Assembly (NCBI RefSeq): GCF_021864465.1
Contig: NZ_JAKKUV010000004.1
Coordinates: 62,001 to 126,000 of the forward strand
Direction: 5' to 3'
Source of the DNA: Hyphobacterium sp. SN044
GTDB taxonomy: Bacteria; Pseudomonadota; Alphaproteobacteria; Caulobacterales; Maricaulaceae
DNA: 64,000 bases
The notes beneath the pieces are model-generated. The model worked only from the letters and a program-made list of their open reading frames with translations. It did no database searches and was not told the origin of the DNA. Below, in pieces: positions 17,378-27,004 of the stretch. The position numbers and the translations under genes are program-made. Within the stretch, counting starts at the first letter, position 1; the number at the start of each line of letters is the position of its first letter.

Positions 17378-20300
17378 ATGTCTCTTCTTAAGAAGCTTTC
17401 CTACACCACCGCGACGGCTGCGCTCGTTGCGATGGCGTCCGCCGCGGCGGTTCACGCCCAGGTGACCACCACGGAAATCCGTGGCTCGGTCGTCGACGCG
17501 TCCGGCGCGCCCGTTTCCGGAGCCACCGTCCAGGTGATCCACCAGCCGACCGGAACGTCGTCCACGACGACGACCGGCACGTCGGGCTCGTTCAGCGCCC
17601 GCGGCCTGCGCCCGGGCGGCCCCTACATCGTCGTCGCCACGGCGGCCGGTTATCAGGGTGCCCAGGCTGAAGACCTGTACGCCCAGCTCGGCAGCCCGCT
17701 GTCGGTGAACATCGCGCTGGAATCCGGTGCGGGTGACACGATCGTCGTGACCGGCTCGCGCCTCGTGACCGCCAACGTCGCCGTCGGTCCGTCGACCGTG
17801 TTCGACGCCGCGGACCTCGCGAACTCCCCCGCGATCAACCGCGACCTGAAGGACATCGTCCGCCTCGACCCGCGCGTCTATCTCGACGAGTCGTTCAACG
17901 ACTCGATCCAGTGCGCCGGCGCGCACCCGCGCTTCAACTCGCTGACCGTTGACGGCATCGGCCTCAATGACGGTTTCGGTCTGAACTCGAACGGTTACCC
18001 GACCGAGCGCATGCCCTTCCCGTACGACGCCATCAACCAGGTGTCGGTCGAGCTCGCGCCGTTCGACGTCCAGTATGGCGGCTTCACCGCCTGTAACATC
18101 AACGCCGTGACGCGTTCGGGTACGAACGAGTTCACCGGTTCGGCCTTCTACGACTACACCGACGACAACCTGCAGGGTGCTGCCGGTGCCGCCCCGTTCG
18201 ACGAGCAGCGCTACGGCTTCTCATTCGGCGGCCCGATCATCCAGGACCGTCTGTTCTTCTACGGTTCGTACGAGCGTTTCGAAGGCATCAACCAGTTCTT
18301 CCGCGGTCCGGAAGGTTCGGGTGCCACGGTTGAGGTCGCGGGTTTCACCCAGGCCGAATACGACCAGATCCTGAACATCGCCCAGACCGTCTACCAGTTC
18401 AATCCGGGCGGCATTCCGCAGTCCGCGGCGGCGATCGACGAGAAGTACCTGATCCGCCTCGACTGGAACATCACCAACAACCACCGTGCGTCGCTGACCT
18501 ACAACTACTCGGAAGGTCTGAACCGCACCGAGTCTGACGGCGACAACAACGAGTTCGAGTACGAGAACCACCTCTATGATCGCGGTGCGGCTCCGCTCGA
18601 AGCCTACGCCCTCCAGGTGTTCTCCGACTGGACGGACAATTTCTCGACGGAAGTTCGCCTCGCCTTCAACAGCGTCGACTTCCAGCAGGCGTCCGTGAAC
18701 GGCACCGACGTGGGTGAAATCCAGATCCGTGATGGTGCCAACACCATCTATCTGGGCGCCGACGACTCGCGTCACTCCAACGCCCTGAACTACGACACGA
18801 TGCAGATCCGTCTGGCTGGTTCGTACGACTTCAACGACCACCTGATCACGGCGGGCTACGAGCGTCTGACGTTCGACATCTTCAACCTGTTCGTCCAGCA
18901 CACCGAAGGCGAATTCCGTTTCAACAACATCACGGACTTCCAGAACGGTATCGCGGCGCGCGTCTACTACGGCAACGCCCGTGGCACGAACAATCCGGCC
19001 GATGCGGGTGCGTCCTTCTCCTACGACGTTCACACCCTCTACGCTCAGGACGAGTTCCGTCCGCACCCGGACGTGAACATCACCGCCGGTCTGCGCTACG
19101 AGTGGTATACCTCCAGCGACCGTCCGAACGAGAACGCCAACTTCATCGCGCGGAACGGTTTCACCAACGCGTTCAACCTCGATGGCGTCGACCTGCTGCA
19201 GCCGCGCCTCGGCTTCGAATGGGACGTCAATGACGCCCTCTCGGTCCGCGGTGGTCTCGGCCTGTACTCGGGCGGCAACCCGAACGTCTGGGTGTCGAAC
19301 AGCTACTCCAACGACGGCATCACCAACATCCAGCTGCTGGCGTTCAACGTCGACCTGAACGCGGTGAACCACGTCCAGGACGAAGGCGGCCAGGGCCGTC
19401 CGCTGTGGGGCATCCCGCAGGGCCTGTTCGATGGTGTCGCCAACGGTGCGGCGAACTCGACGGTCAACGCGATCGACCCGAACTTCGAAACTCCGTCGGA
19501 GTGGAAGTTCGCGATCGGTGCGACCTACGACTTCGACATGCCGTTCGTACAGTTCGAAGACCAGACCCGCCTGCTCGTCGACGTGCTCTACTCGCAGTCG
19601 CGTGACGGCGTCCTGGTTCGCGACATCGCGCTCGAGCAAGTCGGTTCCGCCGCGGCCGACGGCCGTCCGGTTTACCGCCGGATCGACCGTTCGGACCCCG
19701 ATTGCGTTACCAACCCCGGCACGATCGCGGCTCCGAACCCGGCCTGTACCTATCGCGGTTTCGACAACGACCTGCTGCTGACCAACTCCGAAGGCGGCCG
19801 CCAGTTCGTGTTCTCCGCGGTGCTGTCGCAGGAGTTTGCCAACGATATCGACCTCGACCTGGGCTACGCCTACACCGACTCCACGGACGTCAATCCGATG
19901 ACCTCCTCGGTGGCGTTCTCCAACTGGGTCAACATCGCGACCAGCGACATCAACAATCCGGGCGAAGCGACGTCCAACTACGAGATCCCGCACCGCTTCA
20001 CGATGCGTCTCTCGTGGCAGCGCGCCTTCTTCGGTGAGTACATGACCCGGGCCACGCTGTTCGGTCAGGCCTTCCAGGCCCGCCCGTACTCCTGGTCCTT
20101 CGGTGGCAACACCAACTCCAACATGTTCGGTGACAACCAGGAATACGTGCACCTGCTCTACGTGCCGCTGGCGAACGACCCGAACGTGACCTACGGCCCG
20201 AACTTCGATCAGGCGGCGTTCAACGCCTTCATCGACCAGTACGGCCTGTCCCGCGGTCAGATCGTGGAGCGCAATGGTGAAGAAGGCAGCTGGTCGAACA

Positions 20301-20575
20301 AGTTCGACCTGCGTCTCGAGCAGGAATTCCGCGGCATTCTGCCGGGTCACACCTCCTCGGCCTTCCTGGTCGTCGAAAACATCGGCAACCTGATCAACGA
20401 AGACTGGGGCATCATCTCCCAGGCCGGCTTCCCGCAGCGGATCGGCGTGGTCGATGCCTCGCTCGACGCGAACGGCCGCTATACCTACACCGACTTCTTC
20501 GCTCCGACCCCGGAGCGCGTGGTTGGCGACGTGTCCTTCTGGACGGTTCGCATGGGCCTGCGCTACGAGTTCTAA
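17378..20575 (+). CDS. Oar-like TonB-dependent receptor with N-terminal carboxypeptidase-regulatory-like domain
   Basis: A 1065-residue outer-membrane protein. The start at 17378 gives a clean signal peptide ending ...AAAVHAQ with GGGGGA upstream. Mature residues about 30-120 form a carboxypeptidase regulatory-like beta domain (TEIRGSVVDASGAPVSGATV). A plug domain follows (DTIVVTGSRL, NSLTVDGIGLNDGFG, NAVTRSGTNEFTGSAFYDYT), then a 22-strand barrel ending in the aromatic residue of LRYEF. This is the Oar/CirA-like architecture used for energised uptake or as a surface platform. A Pho-box-like array upstream suggests phosphate-starvation control. The substrate is unknown. Confidence 0.92.
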   Translation: MSLLKKLSYTTATAALVAMASAAAVHAQVTTTEIRGSVVDASGAPVSGATVQVIHQPTGTSSTTTTGTSGSFSARGLRPGGPYIVVATAAGYQGAQAEDLYAQLGSPLSVNIALESGAGDTIVVTGSRLVTANVAVGPSTVFDAADLANSPAINRDLKDIVRLDPRVYLDESFNDSIQCAGAHPRFNSLTVDGIGLNDGFGLNSNGYPTERMPFPYDAINQVSVELAPFDVQYGGFTACNINAVTRSGTNEFTGSAFYDYTDDNLQGAAGAAPFDEQRYGFSFGGPIIQDRLFFYGSYERFEGINQFFRGPEGSGATVEVAGFTQAEYDQILNIAQTVYQFNPGGIPQSAAAIDEKYLIRLDWNITNNHRASLTYNYSEGLNRTESDGDNNEFEYENHLYDRGAAPLEAYALQVFSDWTDNFSTEVRLAFNSVDFQQASVNGTDVGEIQIRDGANTIYLGADDSRHSNALNYDTMQIRLAGSYDFNDHLITAGYERLTFDIFNLFVQHTEGEFRFNNITDFQNGIAARVYYGNARGTNNPADAGASFSYDVHTLYAQDEFRPHPDVNITAGLRYEWYTSSDRPNENANFIARNGFTNAFNLDGVDLLQPRLGFEWDVNDALSVRGGLGLYSGGNPNVWVSNSYSNDGITNIQLLAFNVDLNAVNHVQDEGGQGRPLWGIPQGLFDGVANGAANSTVNAIDPNFETPSEWKFAIGATYDFDMPFVQFEDQTRLLVDVLYSQSRDGVLVRDIALEQVGSAAADGRPVYRRIDRSDPDCVTNPGTIAAPNPACTYRGFDNDLLLTNSEGGRQFVFSAVLSQEFANDIDLDLGYAYTDSTDVNPMTSSVAFSNWVNIATSDINNPGEATSNYEIPHRFTMRLSWQRAFFGEYMTRATLFGQAFQARPYSWSFGGNTNSNMFGDNQEYVHLLYVPLANDPNVTYGPNFDQAAFNAFIDQYGLSRGQIVERNGEEGSWSNKFDLRLEQEFRGILPGHTSSAFLVVENIGNLINEDWGIISQAGFPQRIGVVDASLDANGRYTYTDFFAPTPERVVGDVSFWTVRMGLRYEF

Positions 20576-20609
20576 TTACTCTGAGCGCAGTCTCTGACGA
20601 GACAGGATC

Positions 20610-20638
20610 GGGGCGGCCTTCGGGCCGCCCCTTTTCTT
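20610..20638 (+). terminator. Rho-independent terminator after Oar-like receptor
   Basis: Perfect 9-bp stem GGGGCGGCC / GGCCGCCCC with a TTCG tetraloop, followed by TTTTCTTT, 35 bases after the receptor stop. Confidence 0.9.
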
Positions 20639-20648
20639 TGTGCAAACA

Positions 20649-20688
20649 CTGTCGCCGGGTTGTCGCGCAAGCGTGGCAGGACTGGTAT
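20649..20688 (+). promoter_or_regulatory. Pho-box-like array upstream of phoD
   Basis: Four 7-mers in exact 11-base register: CTGTCGC, TTGTCGC, GCGTGGC, CTGGTAT. It lies 30-70 bases upstream of a PhoD-type phosphatase, the position expected of a PhoB operator. Confidence 0.6.
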
Positions 20689-20717
20689 CAAGAGTGAAAT
20701 ATCCGGGGAGATTTCCG

Positions 20718-22286
20718 ATGCTGCCAATCAGCCGCCGCCTGGCCCTGAAGACTGCCTTTGCCGCCGCGGCGGCCGGTTTCGTCCAACCCTGGCGGGGTAC
20801 GGCGATGGCGCAGACCGGGCCGATGCCGGGGGATCCGTTCAGCCTCGGCGTCGCGTCGGGCGATCCGACCCCGGACGGTTTCGTCCTGTGGACCCGCCTC
20901 GCACCGCTGCCGCTCGACCCCACGGGCGGGCTCGGGGACCAGCCGGTCGAGGTCCTGCTGGAAGTCGCCGAGGACGATAATTTCCGCCGCGTCGTGCGCA
21001 GCCAGCGACTGATGAGCCGACCGGACCGCGCCCACGCCGTCCATGCCGAAATCTATGGCCTGCCGGCGGGCCGCGAGTTTCACTACCGCTTCCGTGCGGG
21101 CGGGGCCGACAGCCCGACCGGCCGTACACGGACGGCCCCGGAATTCGGTGCGCCGCTCGAGCGCCTTCGCGCGGCCTGGATGTCGTGCCAGCACTATGAG
21201 CAGGGCTTCTTCACGCCGTATCGCGATATCGTCGCCCAGAATCCGGACGTGCTGATCCACACCGGCGACTACATCTATGAATCGAGCTGGGGGCCGCAGG
21301 TGCGCCGCCACCCGGGGCCGGAACCGCTGGATCTGGCCGGCTACCGCCTGCACCACGCCGCCTACAAGCTCGACCGCGACCTGCAGGCGGCCCACGCCGC
21401 CGCCCCGTGGCTGTTCATCTGGGACGATCACGAGGTTGATAACGACTATGCCGGCGACGTGTCCGAAGAGCCGCATGTTCCGCTCGACGAATTCCGCCTG
21501 CGACGCATCGCGGCCTACCGCGCGTATTTCGAGCATCTGCCGCTGCGCGGCCGGTCGATCGTCACCGCCGCTGGCCAGATGCGGACCTGGGGCTCGTCCG
21601 TCTGGGGCGATCTGGTCGAATTCTGGCTCACCGATGGCCGCCAGTACCGCACGCCCGACCCCTGTCCGTCCCCGGAAGACCGCGGCGGGCATCTCGAGCC
21701 GCAGACCTGTCCCGGATTCCAGGACGAGAACCAGACCTATTTCGGCCGCGAGCAGGAAGAATGGCTGCGCCGCAATTTCGGACGCGGCACGGCACGCTGG
21801 GACGTGCTGGTGCAGGCGACGCTGTTCTCGCGCCTCAACCAGACCCTGCCGGACGGCACGCCGGCGGCCTATACCGATGGCTGGGACGGCTTCCCGATCG
21901 CGCGGCGGCGGATGACCGACATCATCGGCGGACGCAATCCGAACACGATCATCCTGGGCGGCGACATGCATTGCCACTGGGCGGCGAATGTGAAGGCGGA
22001 CTATTTCGATCCGGACTCCGCGGTGATCGCCTCGGAATTCGTAACGACGTCGATCACGTCGCACTCCTACGCCTACAATGCGTTCAACTCGATGCTGCCG
22101 ATCAACCCGCATATCCTGCACATGGATGACCGCCAGCGCGGCTATGGCCTCGTCGATTTCACCCGCGACCGGACCGAGGTGGCACAGCGCGTGGTCGACG
22201 GTGTGGCACGCCGCGACCAGGGCAATGCCAACGACCAGGCGCGCTGGGTGGTCGAGGCGGGGCGGCCGGGTCCGCAACGCGTGTGA
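20718..22286 (+). CDS. phoD: PhoD-like alkaline phosphatase/phosphodiesterase, Tat-exported
   Basis: A 522-residue enzyme releasing phosphate from extracellular phosphoesters. The N-terminus has a twin-arginine signal (SRRLALK near residues 5-11, then a weakly hydrophobic stretch to AMAQ). A PhoD N-terminal beta domain (PFSLGVASGDPTPDGFVLWTR) precedes the metallophosphatase core: MSCQHYEQGFF, LIHTGDYIYE, IWDDHEVDNDY and LGGDMHCHWAANV. These supply the metal ligands of the family (one iron and two calcium ions in the known enzyme). ATG at 20718 follows CGGGGAG with good spacing. Tat export to the periplasm followed by T2SS release is known for some PhoD/PhoX enzymes and is possible here. Confidence 0.93.
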   Translation: MLPISRRLALKTAFAAAAAGFVQPWRGTAMAQTGPMPGDPFSLGVASGDPTPDGFVLWTRLAPLPLDPTGGLGDQPVEVLLEVAEDDNFRRVVRSQRLMSRPDRAHAVHAEIYGLPAGREFHYRFRAGGADSPTGRTRTAPEFGAPLERLRAAWMSCQHYEQGFFTPYRDIVAQNPDVLIHTGDYIYESSWGPQVRRHPGPEPLDLAGYRLHHAAYKLDRDLQAAHAAAPWLFIWDDHEVDNDYAGDVSEEPHVPLDEFRLRRIAAYRAYFEHLPLRGRSIVTAAGQMRTWGSSVWGDLVEFWLTDGRQYRTPDPCPSPEDRGGHLEPQTCPGFQDENQTYFGREQEEWLRRNFGRGTARWDVLVQATLFSRLNQTLPDGTPAAYTDGWDGFPIARRRMTDIIGGRNPNTIILGGDMHCHWAANVKADYFDPDSAVIASEFVTTSITSHSYAYNAFNSMLPINPHILHMDDRQRGYGLVDFTRDRTEVAQRVVDGVARRDQGNANDQARWVVEAGRPGPQRV

Positions 22287-22326
22287 CCCCTCCCGCCTTG
22301 TGCGGGGAAATGCTAGGGATCGCGGC

Positions 22327-23346
22327 ATGACGATACGCATCCCCATCGAAACCGCGCGGCAGGCCCGCGTCTTCACCTGCTGGCCGGCGGACGGCGATCT
22401 CTGGCTCGAGAATCTCGAGCCGGCACGCGCCGAATTCGCCGACTTCCTGAAGCTGATGATGGAGGCCGATGCGGACGGGCACGGCCTGCCCGTGACGGTC
22501 CTCGCAGCCAATGCCGAAACCGAGGCGTCGATCCGGGCGGCGATGGGCGACAGCGTCGACGTGCTGCGCGCGCCCTATGGCGATGTCTGGACGCGCGATA
22601 CCGGTCCTGTCTTCGGTTGGCGCGACGGCAAGCTGGTCGCAGTGTCCTTCCGCTTCAACGGCTGGGGCGGGAAATACGAGCTTCCCGGTGACGACAAGGT
22701 CGCCGCGGCGGTCGCCAGGGCGGCCGGAGCCGTGCTGCGTCCCGTCGACATGATCGCCGAGGGCGGCGCGCTGGAATTCGACGGGCAGGGCACGGTGCTG
22801 ACGACGCGGCAATGCCTGCTCAATGACAATCGCAATCCCGATCTCGACGAGGCGAAAGTCACGGCACTTCTGAAAGAGGCGCTGGGCGTTGAGAAGGTGT
22901 TGTGGCTCGATGACGGCCTGCTGCACGACCACACCGACGGGCATATCGACAATGTCGCGCGCTTCATCGCGCCGGGCGTGATCGTCTGCCAGGAAGCGGC
23001 AGGGGATGACGATCCGCAGGCCGAGGTGCTCGATGCCTGCGCCGAACAATTGTCCCGCATGCGCGACGCGAGGGGGCGGCCGCTGAAAGTCGTCCGGATT
23101 CCATCGCCCGGCCTCGTCACCGACGAGGATGGTGAGGTGCGTCCGGCTTCGCACATGAACTGGGTCGTCGGACCGAAAAACATCGTCCTGCCGACCTATG
23201 GAACCCCGTCCGGCGACGAGGCGGTCCGCGTCTTGCAGGCGCAAATCGCAGAAAGGCAGGTGATTGCGAGCCCGTCTTCGCATATCCTGTCGGGTGGCGG
23301 GTCGTTCCACTGCGTGACCTGCCACGTGCCGGAGGGAAGGGGATAG
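22327..23346 (+). CDS. aguA: Agmatine deiminase
   Basis: A 339-residue cytoplasmic enzyme of the agmatine deiminase/peptidyl-arginine deiminase family, converting agmatine to N-carbamoylputrescine and ammonia. Diagnostic motifs are DVWTRDTGPVF (residues ~88-98), FNGWGGKY, EGGALEFDG, HDHTDGHIDNVARF, and the C-terminal GGGSFHCVTCHVP with the nucleophilic Cys. Length is slightly short of the usual ~350-370. The longer in-frame start overlaps phoD and was rejected. It is followed after 3 bases by the serine hydrolase and then by the enzyme for the next step, so these form one operon. Confidence 0.93.
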   Translation: MTIRIPIETARQARVFTCWPADGDLWLENLEPARAEFADFLKLMMEADADGHGLPVTVLAANAETEASIRAAMGDSVDVLRAPYGDVWTRDTGPVFGWRDGKLVAVSFRFNGWGGKYELPGDDKVAAAVARAAGAVLRPVDMIAEGGALEFDGQGTVLTTRQCLLNDNRNPDLDEAKVTALLKEALGVEKVLWLDDGLLHDHTDGHIDNVARFIAPGVIVCQEAAGDDDPQAEVLDACAEQLSRMRDARGRPLKVVRIPSPGLVTDEDGEVRPASHMNWVVGPKNIVLPTYGTPSGDEAVRVLQAQIAERQVIASPSSHILSGGGSFHCVTCHVPEGRG

Positions 23347-23349
23347 GTC

Positions 23350-24600
23350 ATGTTTTCGCGTTGTGTACTGGGTGTTATCGCGGCTGTCTGGGCTTGCGGA
23401 ACGGCCGGTGCGCAATATGCCGCGCAGGCGATTGCGAGCGGGCCGCTGACTACGGCGTCGAGTGCCATCTACCTGTCGCCGGCCGAGATCGATTATCTCG
23501 GCACGCTGCCCCGCGAAGCGATTTATCTCGATGCGTTCCGCGAGCGCCTTGAACAGGTCATGGCCCGTCAGGAGACGGTCGGCCTGGCGGTTGCCGTTCT
23601 CGAACAGGGCGAGCCGGTCCTGGTTTATGTTGGCGGCGAGGAGGAGGCCGGGTCCGGCCGTCCGATCCGCCGCGATACGCTGTTCCGCGCCGCGTCTGTG
23701 TCCAAGGGCATGTCGGCGACTCTCCTGGCGATCCTCGAACATGAAGGCCGGCTCGATCTGAGCCAGCCGGTCCCGAACGAGCTTCTGCCGCTGCCGCGCG
23801 GGCGGCAGGCCAATGCCCTGCAGCTTCTGTCGATGCGCACGGGCCTGCCCAGCCACGCCATGGATCGCCAGATGGAGGGTGGCCAGAACGTCTCGCTGCT
23901 GCGCCAGCGGCTCGACACGCTGCGCCCCGCCTGTGCACCGGGCGAGTGCTACACCTATCAGAATGTCGCCTATGCCAGCCTCGAAGTGATCGCGGCGCAG
24001 GCCGCTGGCCTCGACTTCTCGACCGCGCTGCGGGCCTATCTGTTCGACCGCATCGGCATGCGCACCGCGACTGTCGGCGCCGACGCGATGCGCGCCAGCG
24101 ACAGCTGGGCGCGCCCGCACCGCCGCCGCGAGCGAGACGGCGACGGCAATCCGCGGGCCGGCGATCCCGACACAGTCTATGACAGCGTCCCGGCTGCCGC
24201 GAGCGTCAATGTCTCGATCGATGACATGATCGCCTGGGCGCAGGCGCAGCTGGGCACGTCCGGTCTGCTGCCGCAATCGGTGCTCGACCGGGTGCACACG
24301 CCGCAGGGCGAAACCCCGGAACAGACCCGGCGGCTCTACCGCCTGAGCGAGCGTATCGACAGCACCTGGTATGCGCTCGGCTGGCGCGTTTACGACTGGA
24401 ACGGCCAGACGCTGCTGACCCATTCTGGCTATCTGTCGGGTTACGGGGCGCAGATCTATATGGAACCCGAGACCGGCTTCGCCTATGTCGGTCTGTGGAA
24501 TATGGACGGGGATGCGCCGTGGTGGCTGTTCCCGACCCTGATGGATCTGCGGATGGCGGACGGGCCGGCTGACTGGCTCGACCAGCTCGACGAGGACTAG
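23350..24600 (+). CDS. Serine beta-lactamase-like hydrolase (class C/PBP fold)
   Basis: A 416-residue exported protein: signal peptide ending ...GTAGAQ, then a beta-lactamase/D-Ala-D-Ala peptidase-like domain. It has the catalytic SxxK in AASVSKGMSATL (about residue 117), a Tyr motif YQN at TYQNVAYASLEV, and HSGYLSGYG in place of the KTG triad. This set is typical of the broad serine hydrolase family that includes esterases, D-aminopeptidases and AmpC relatives. Its role in the agmatine operon is not clear; hydrolysis of an amide or ester of a polyamine precursor in the periplasm is only a guess. It is 8 bases upstream of aguB. Confidence 0.85.
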   Translation: MFSRCVLGVIAAVWACGTAGAQYAAQAIASGPLTTASSAIYLSPAEIDYLGTLPREAIYLDAFRERLEQVMARQETVGLAVAVLEQGEPVLVYVGGEEEAGSGRPIRRDTLFRAASVSKGMSATLLAILEHEGRLDLSQPVPNELLPLPRGRQANALQLLSMRTGLPSHAMDRQMEGGQNVSLLRQRLDTLRPACAPGECYTYQNVAYASLEVIAAQAAGLDFSTALRAYLFDRIGMRTATVGADAMRASDSWARPHRRRERDGDGNPRAGDPDTVYDSVPAAASVNVSIDDMIAWAQAQLGTSGLLPQSVLDRVHTPQGETPEQTRRLYRLSERIDSTWYALGWRVYDWNGQTLLTHSGYLSGYGAQIYMEPETGFAYVGLWNMDGDAPWWLFPTLMDLRMADGPADWLDQLDED

Positions 24601-24608
24601 CCCCTTTC

Positions 24609-25457
24609 ATGGGAAAAAATCTGATCAAGGTTGCGGCGATGCAGGCCGCCTTCGGTACCGATATGGCCGCGAACATCCGGACGGTATCGGAACACATACG
24701 CGAGGCTGCCGGGAAGGGAGCGCAGATCGTTCTGCCGCCCGAACTCTTCCAGAATCACTATTTCTGCAAGACGCAGGAAGAGCACTGGTTCGCGCATGCC
24801 TATCCGGCGCTGGAGCACCCGTGCGTTACCGCGCTGCAGCCGCTCGCCGAAGAGCTCGACATCGCGATCCCGGTGTCGATCTTCGAACGCGACGGACCGC
24901 GCTATTACAACTCGCTGGTGATGATTGATGCGGGCGGCAAGGTGATGGGGACCTACCGCAAGAGCCATATCCCGGACGGGCCGGGTTATATGGAGAAGTA
25001 CTACTTCCGCCCCGGCGATACCGGCTTCAAGGTCTGGAACACGAAGCACGGCCGCGTCGGCGTCGGCGTGTGCTGGGACCAGTGGTTCCCGGAAAGCGCA
25101 CGGATCATGGCGCTGATGGGCGCGGAAGTGCTGATGTATCCGACCGCGATCGGGTCGGAGCCTCATGACGACAGCCTCGATACTGCCGCGCGCTGGCGCC
25201 GGGCGATGCAGGGCCATGCCGTGTCCAACGTGATGCCGGTCGTGGCGGCCAACCGGTATGGCGATGAGGACGGTCAGACCTTCTACGGAACTTCTTTCAT
25301 CTGCGATCATTCCGGAGAGGTCGTGTCGGAACTGGGACGCACCGGCGACGGCGTCATCACGGCCGAATTCGACCGGGATTTCCTCGACCGCCACCGCGCG
25401 GCCTGGGGGTTCTTCCGCGACCGGCGCACCGACCTCTACAGACCCTGGTTCAAATGA
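24609..25457 (+). CDS. aguB: N-carbamoylputrescine amidase
   Basis: A 282-residue member of the nitrilase superfamily that hydrolyses N-carbamoylputrescine to putrescine, CO2 and ammonia, completing the agmatine route. The Glu-Lys-Cys triad is visible: LPPELFQNHYF (Glu ~45), TYRKSHIPDG (Lys ~118), GVGVCWDQWFPE (Cys ~155). The stretch QNHYFCKTQEE and the C-terminal DRRTDLYRP are typical of AguB. It is in the same operon as aguA, and its stop overlaps the next start by 4 bases. Confidence 0.93.
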   Translation: MGKNLIKVAAMQAAFGTDMAANIRTVSEHIREAAGKGAQIVLPPELFQNHYFCKTQEEHWFAHAYPALEHPCVTALQPLAEELDIAIPVSIFERDGPRYYNSLVMIDAGGKVMGTYRKSHIPDGPGYMEKYYFRPGDTGFKVWNTKHGRVGVGVCWDQWFPESARIMALMGAEVLMYPTAIGSEPHDDSLDTAARWRRAMQGHAVSNVMPVVAANRYGDEDGQTFYGTSFICDHSGEVVSELGRTGDGVITAEFDRDFLDRHRAAWGFFRDRRTDLYRPWFK

Positions 25458-27004
25458 ACGCTCGAAACGTACCGCCCAAACTCACCATCCGCAGCGCCGG
25501 TACCGGCGATATCGAAGACATCATAGCCTTGCAGGAACGTGCCTATCGGGGGCTTGAACCCGATACGCCCGGCATGCTGCGGGGCCGTCTGGCGCGCTTT
25601 CCGGAAGGCCAGATCGTCATCGAGATGGATGGCAGGCTGGCGGGCTGGTGTTCGAGCTTCATCATCGACGAGGCGGCGGCCTTCGACCATTCCCACACGC
25701 TCGACGGAATTACCGGGCACGGCTATCTCTCGCGGCACAATCCCAATGGCGACTGGCTCTATGGCGCGGAGGTCGCGGTCGATCCCGATGTCCGCCGGAT
25801 CCGGATCGGACAGCGGCTCTACGACGCGCGGCGGAGGCTGTGCGAGGAGCTGGGTCTCAAGGGTATCGTTTTCGGCGGGCGGCTGCCCGGCCTCAAACGC
25901 AAGGTCAAGGAATACGGCTCGCCGGAGGCCTATCTCGACGCGGTCAAGGCCAAGAAGGCGCGCGACCCGGTCGCGTCCTTCCAGATGCGCATGGGGTTCG
26001 AGCCGGAAGGCGTGATCCACAACTATTATACCGAGGACCGGGACAGCCTCGGGCATGCCTCGCTGATGGTCTGGCGCAATCCCGGTCATGTCGCAGAAAG
26101 CACCGATCAGCCCTGGCAGACGGCCAAGGACACGGTGCGGGTGGCGACGATCCAGTTCCAGGCCCGGGCGGTGGAAACGCTCGACGAGTTCGAGCGCAAT
26201 GTCGAATACTTCGTCGATGTGTGTTCGGACTACCGGGCCGATTTCTGCGTCTTCCCGGAGATGTTCACGGTCGCGTTGCTGGCGCTGGAAAAACGCAAGC
26301 TGTCGCCGGCCGAATCGATCGCGGCGCTGACCCGGCACACCGCCCGCTTCCGCGAATTCATGAGCGAGCTCGCGGTCGGCTACAACATCAACATCATCGG
26401 CGGGTCGCACCCGACGCGGACCGAGGACGGCGACATCCAGAATGTCGCCTATATCTTCCTGCGCGACGGTTCGGTGCATGCGCAGGAGAAAATCCACCCG
26501 ACACCGAACGAGAAATTCTGGTGGAATATCAAGGGCGGTGACGAGGTCCATTCGATCCAGACCGATTGCGGTCCGATCGGGGTGCTGATCTGCTATGACA
26601 GCGAATTCCCCGAACTGGCCCGGCGTCTGACCGACGAGGGCGCGCGCATGTTGTTCGTGCCCTATGCGACCGATGACCGGACCGGGCATCTGCGCGTGCG
26701 CTATTGCTCGCACGCCCGGGCGATCGAGAACCAGGTCTATGTCGTAACGTCCGGCAATGTCGGCAATCTGCCCGGCGTCGAAAACATGGACATCAACTAT
26801 GCGGAGAGCGCGGTGATCACGCCGTGCGACTTCCCTTTCGCGCGCGACGGCCTCGCCGCCGTGGCGACGGAGAATGTGGAAACGATCGCGGTCGCGGACC
26901 TCCGGCTCGACGAGCTGGTTTCCGCCCGACACTCCGGCACGGTGCGCAATCTGCACGACCGGCGTTTCGACCTTTACAAGGTCACCTGGAAGGATCGCGG
27001 CTAG
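25454..27004 (+). CDS. GNAT acetyltransferase-nitrilase fusion protein
   Basis: A 516-residue two-domain protein. Residues ~8-210 are a GNAT N-acetyltransferase (IAL QERAYRGL region, DVRRIRIGQRLYDARRR acetyl-CoA loop, FQMRMGFEPEGV). Residues ~225-505 are a carbon-nitrogen hydrolase with Glu in FCVFPEMFTV, Lys in AQEKIHPTPNE and Cys in GVLICYDSEFPE. The same architecture occurs in YhcX-like proteins of other bacteria. Its start overlaps the aguB stop by 4 bases, so it is translationally coupled to the putrescine pathway. Acetylation or deamidation of a polyamine-related amide is plausible but unproven. Confidence 0.88.
   Translation: MNARNVPPKLTIRSAGTGDIEDIIALQERAYRGLEPDTPGMLRGRLARFPEGQIVIEMDGRLAGWCSSFIIDEAAAFDHSHTLDGITGHGYLSRHNPNGDWLYGAEVAVDPDVRRIRIGQRLYDARRRLCEELGLKGIVFGGRLPGLKRKVKEYGSPEAYLDAVKAKKARDPVASFQMRMGFEPEGVIHNYYTEDRDSLGHASLMVWRNPGHVAESTDQPWQTAKDTVRVATIQFQARAVETLDEFERNVEYFVDVCSDYRADFCVFPEMFTVALLALEKRKLSPAESIAALTRHTARFREFMSELAVGYNINIIGGSHPTRTEDGDIQNVAYIFLRDGSVHAQEKIHPTPNEKFWWNIKGGDEVHSIQTDCGPIGVLICYDSEFPELARRLTDEGARMLFVPYATDDRTGHLRVRYCSHARAIENQVYVVTSGNVGNLPGVENMDINYAESAVITPCDFPFARDGLAAVATENVETIAVADLRLDELVSARHSGTVRNLHDRRFDLYKVTWKDRG

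Noticed and set aside
18221-20350. 709-codon open frame antisense to the Oar-like receptor
   Set aside because: It lies opposite a clear receptor gene, has no family motifs and a low-complexity Arg/Val/Glu-rich composition typical of shadow frames in GC-rich DNA.
20718-22286. Upstream in-frame start of PhoD at 20640
   Set aside because: It would pass through the Pho-like array and add a non-signal extension; the 20718 start gives the twin-arginine signal and a Shine-Dalgarno.
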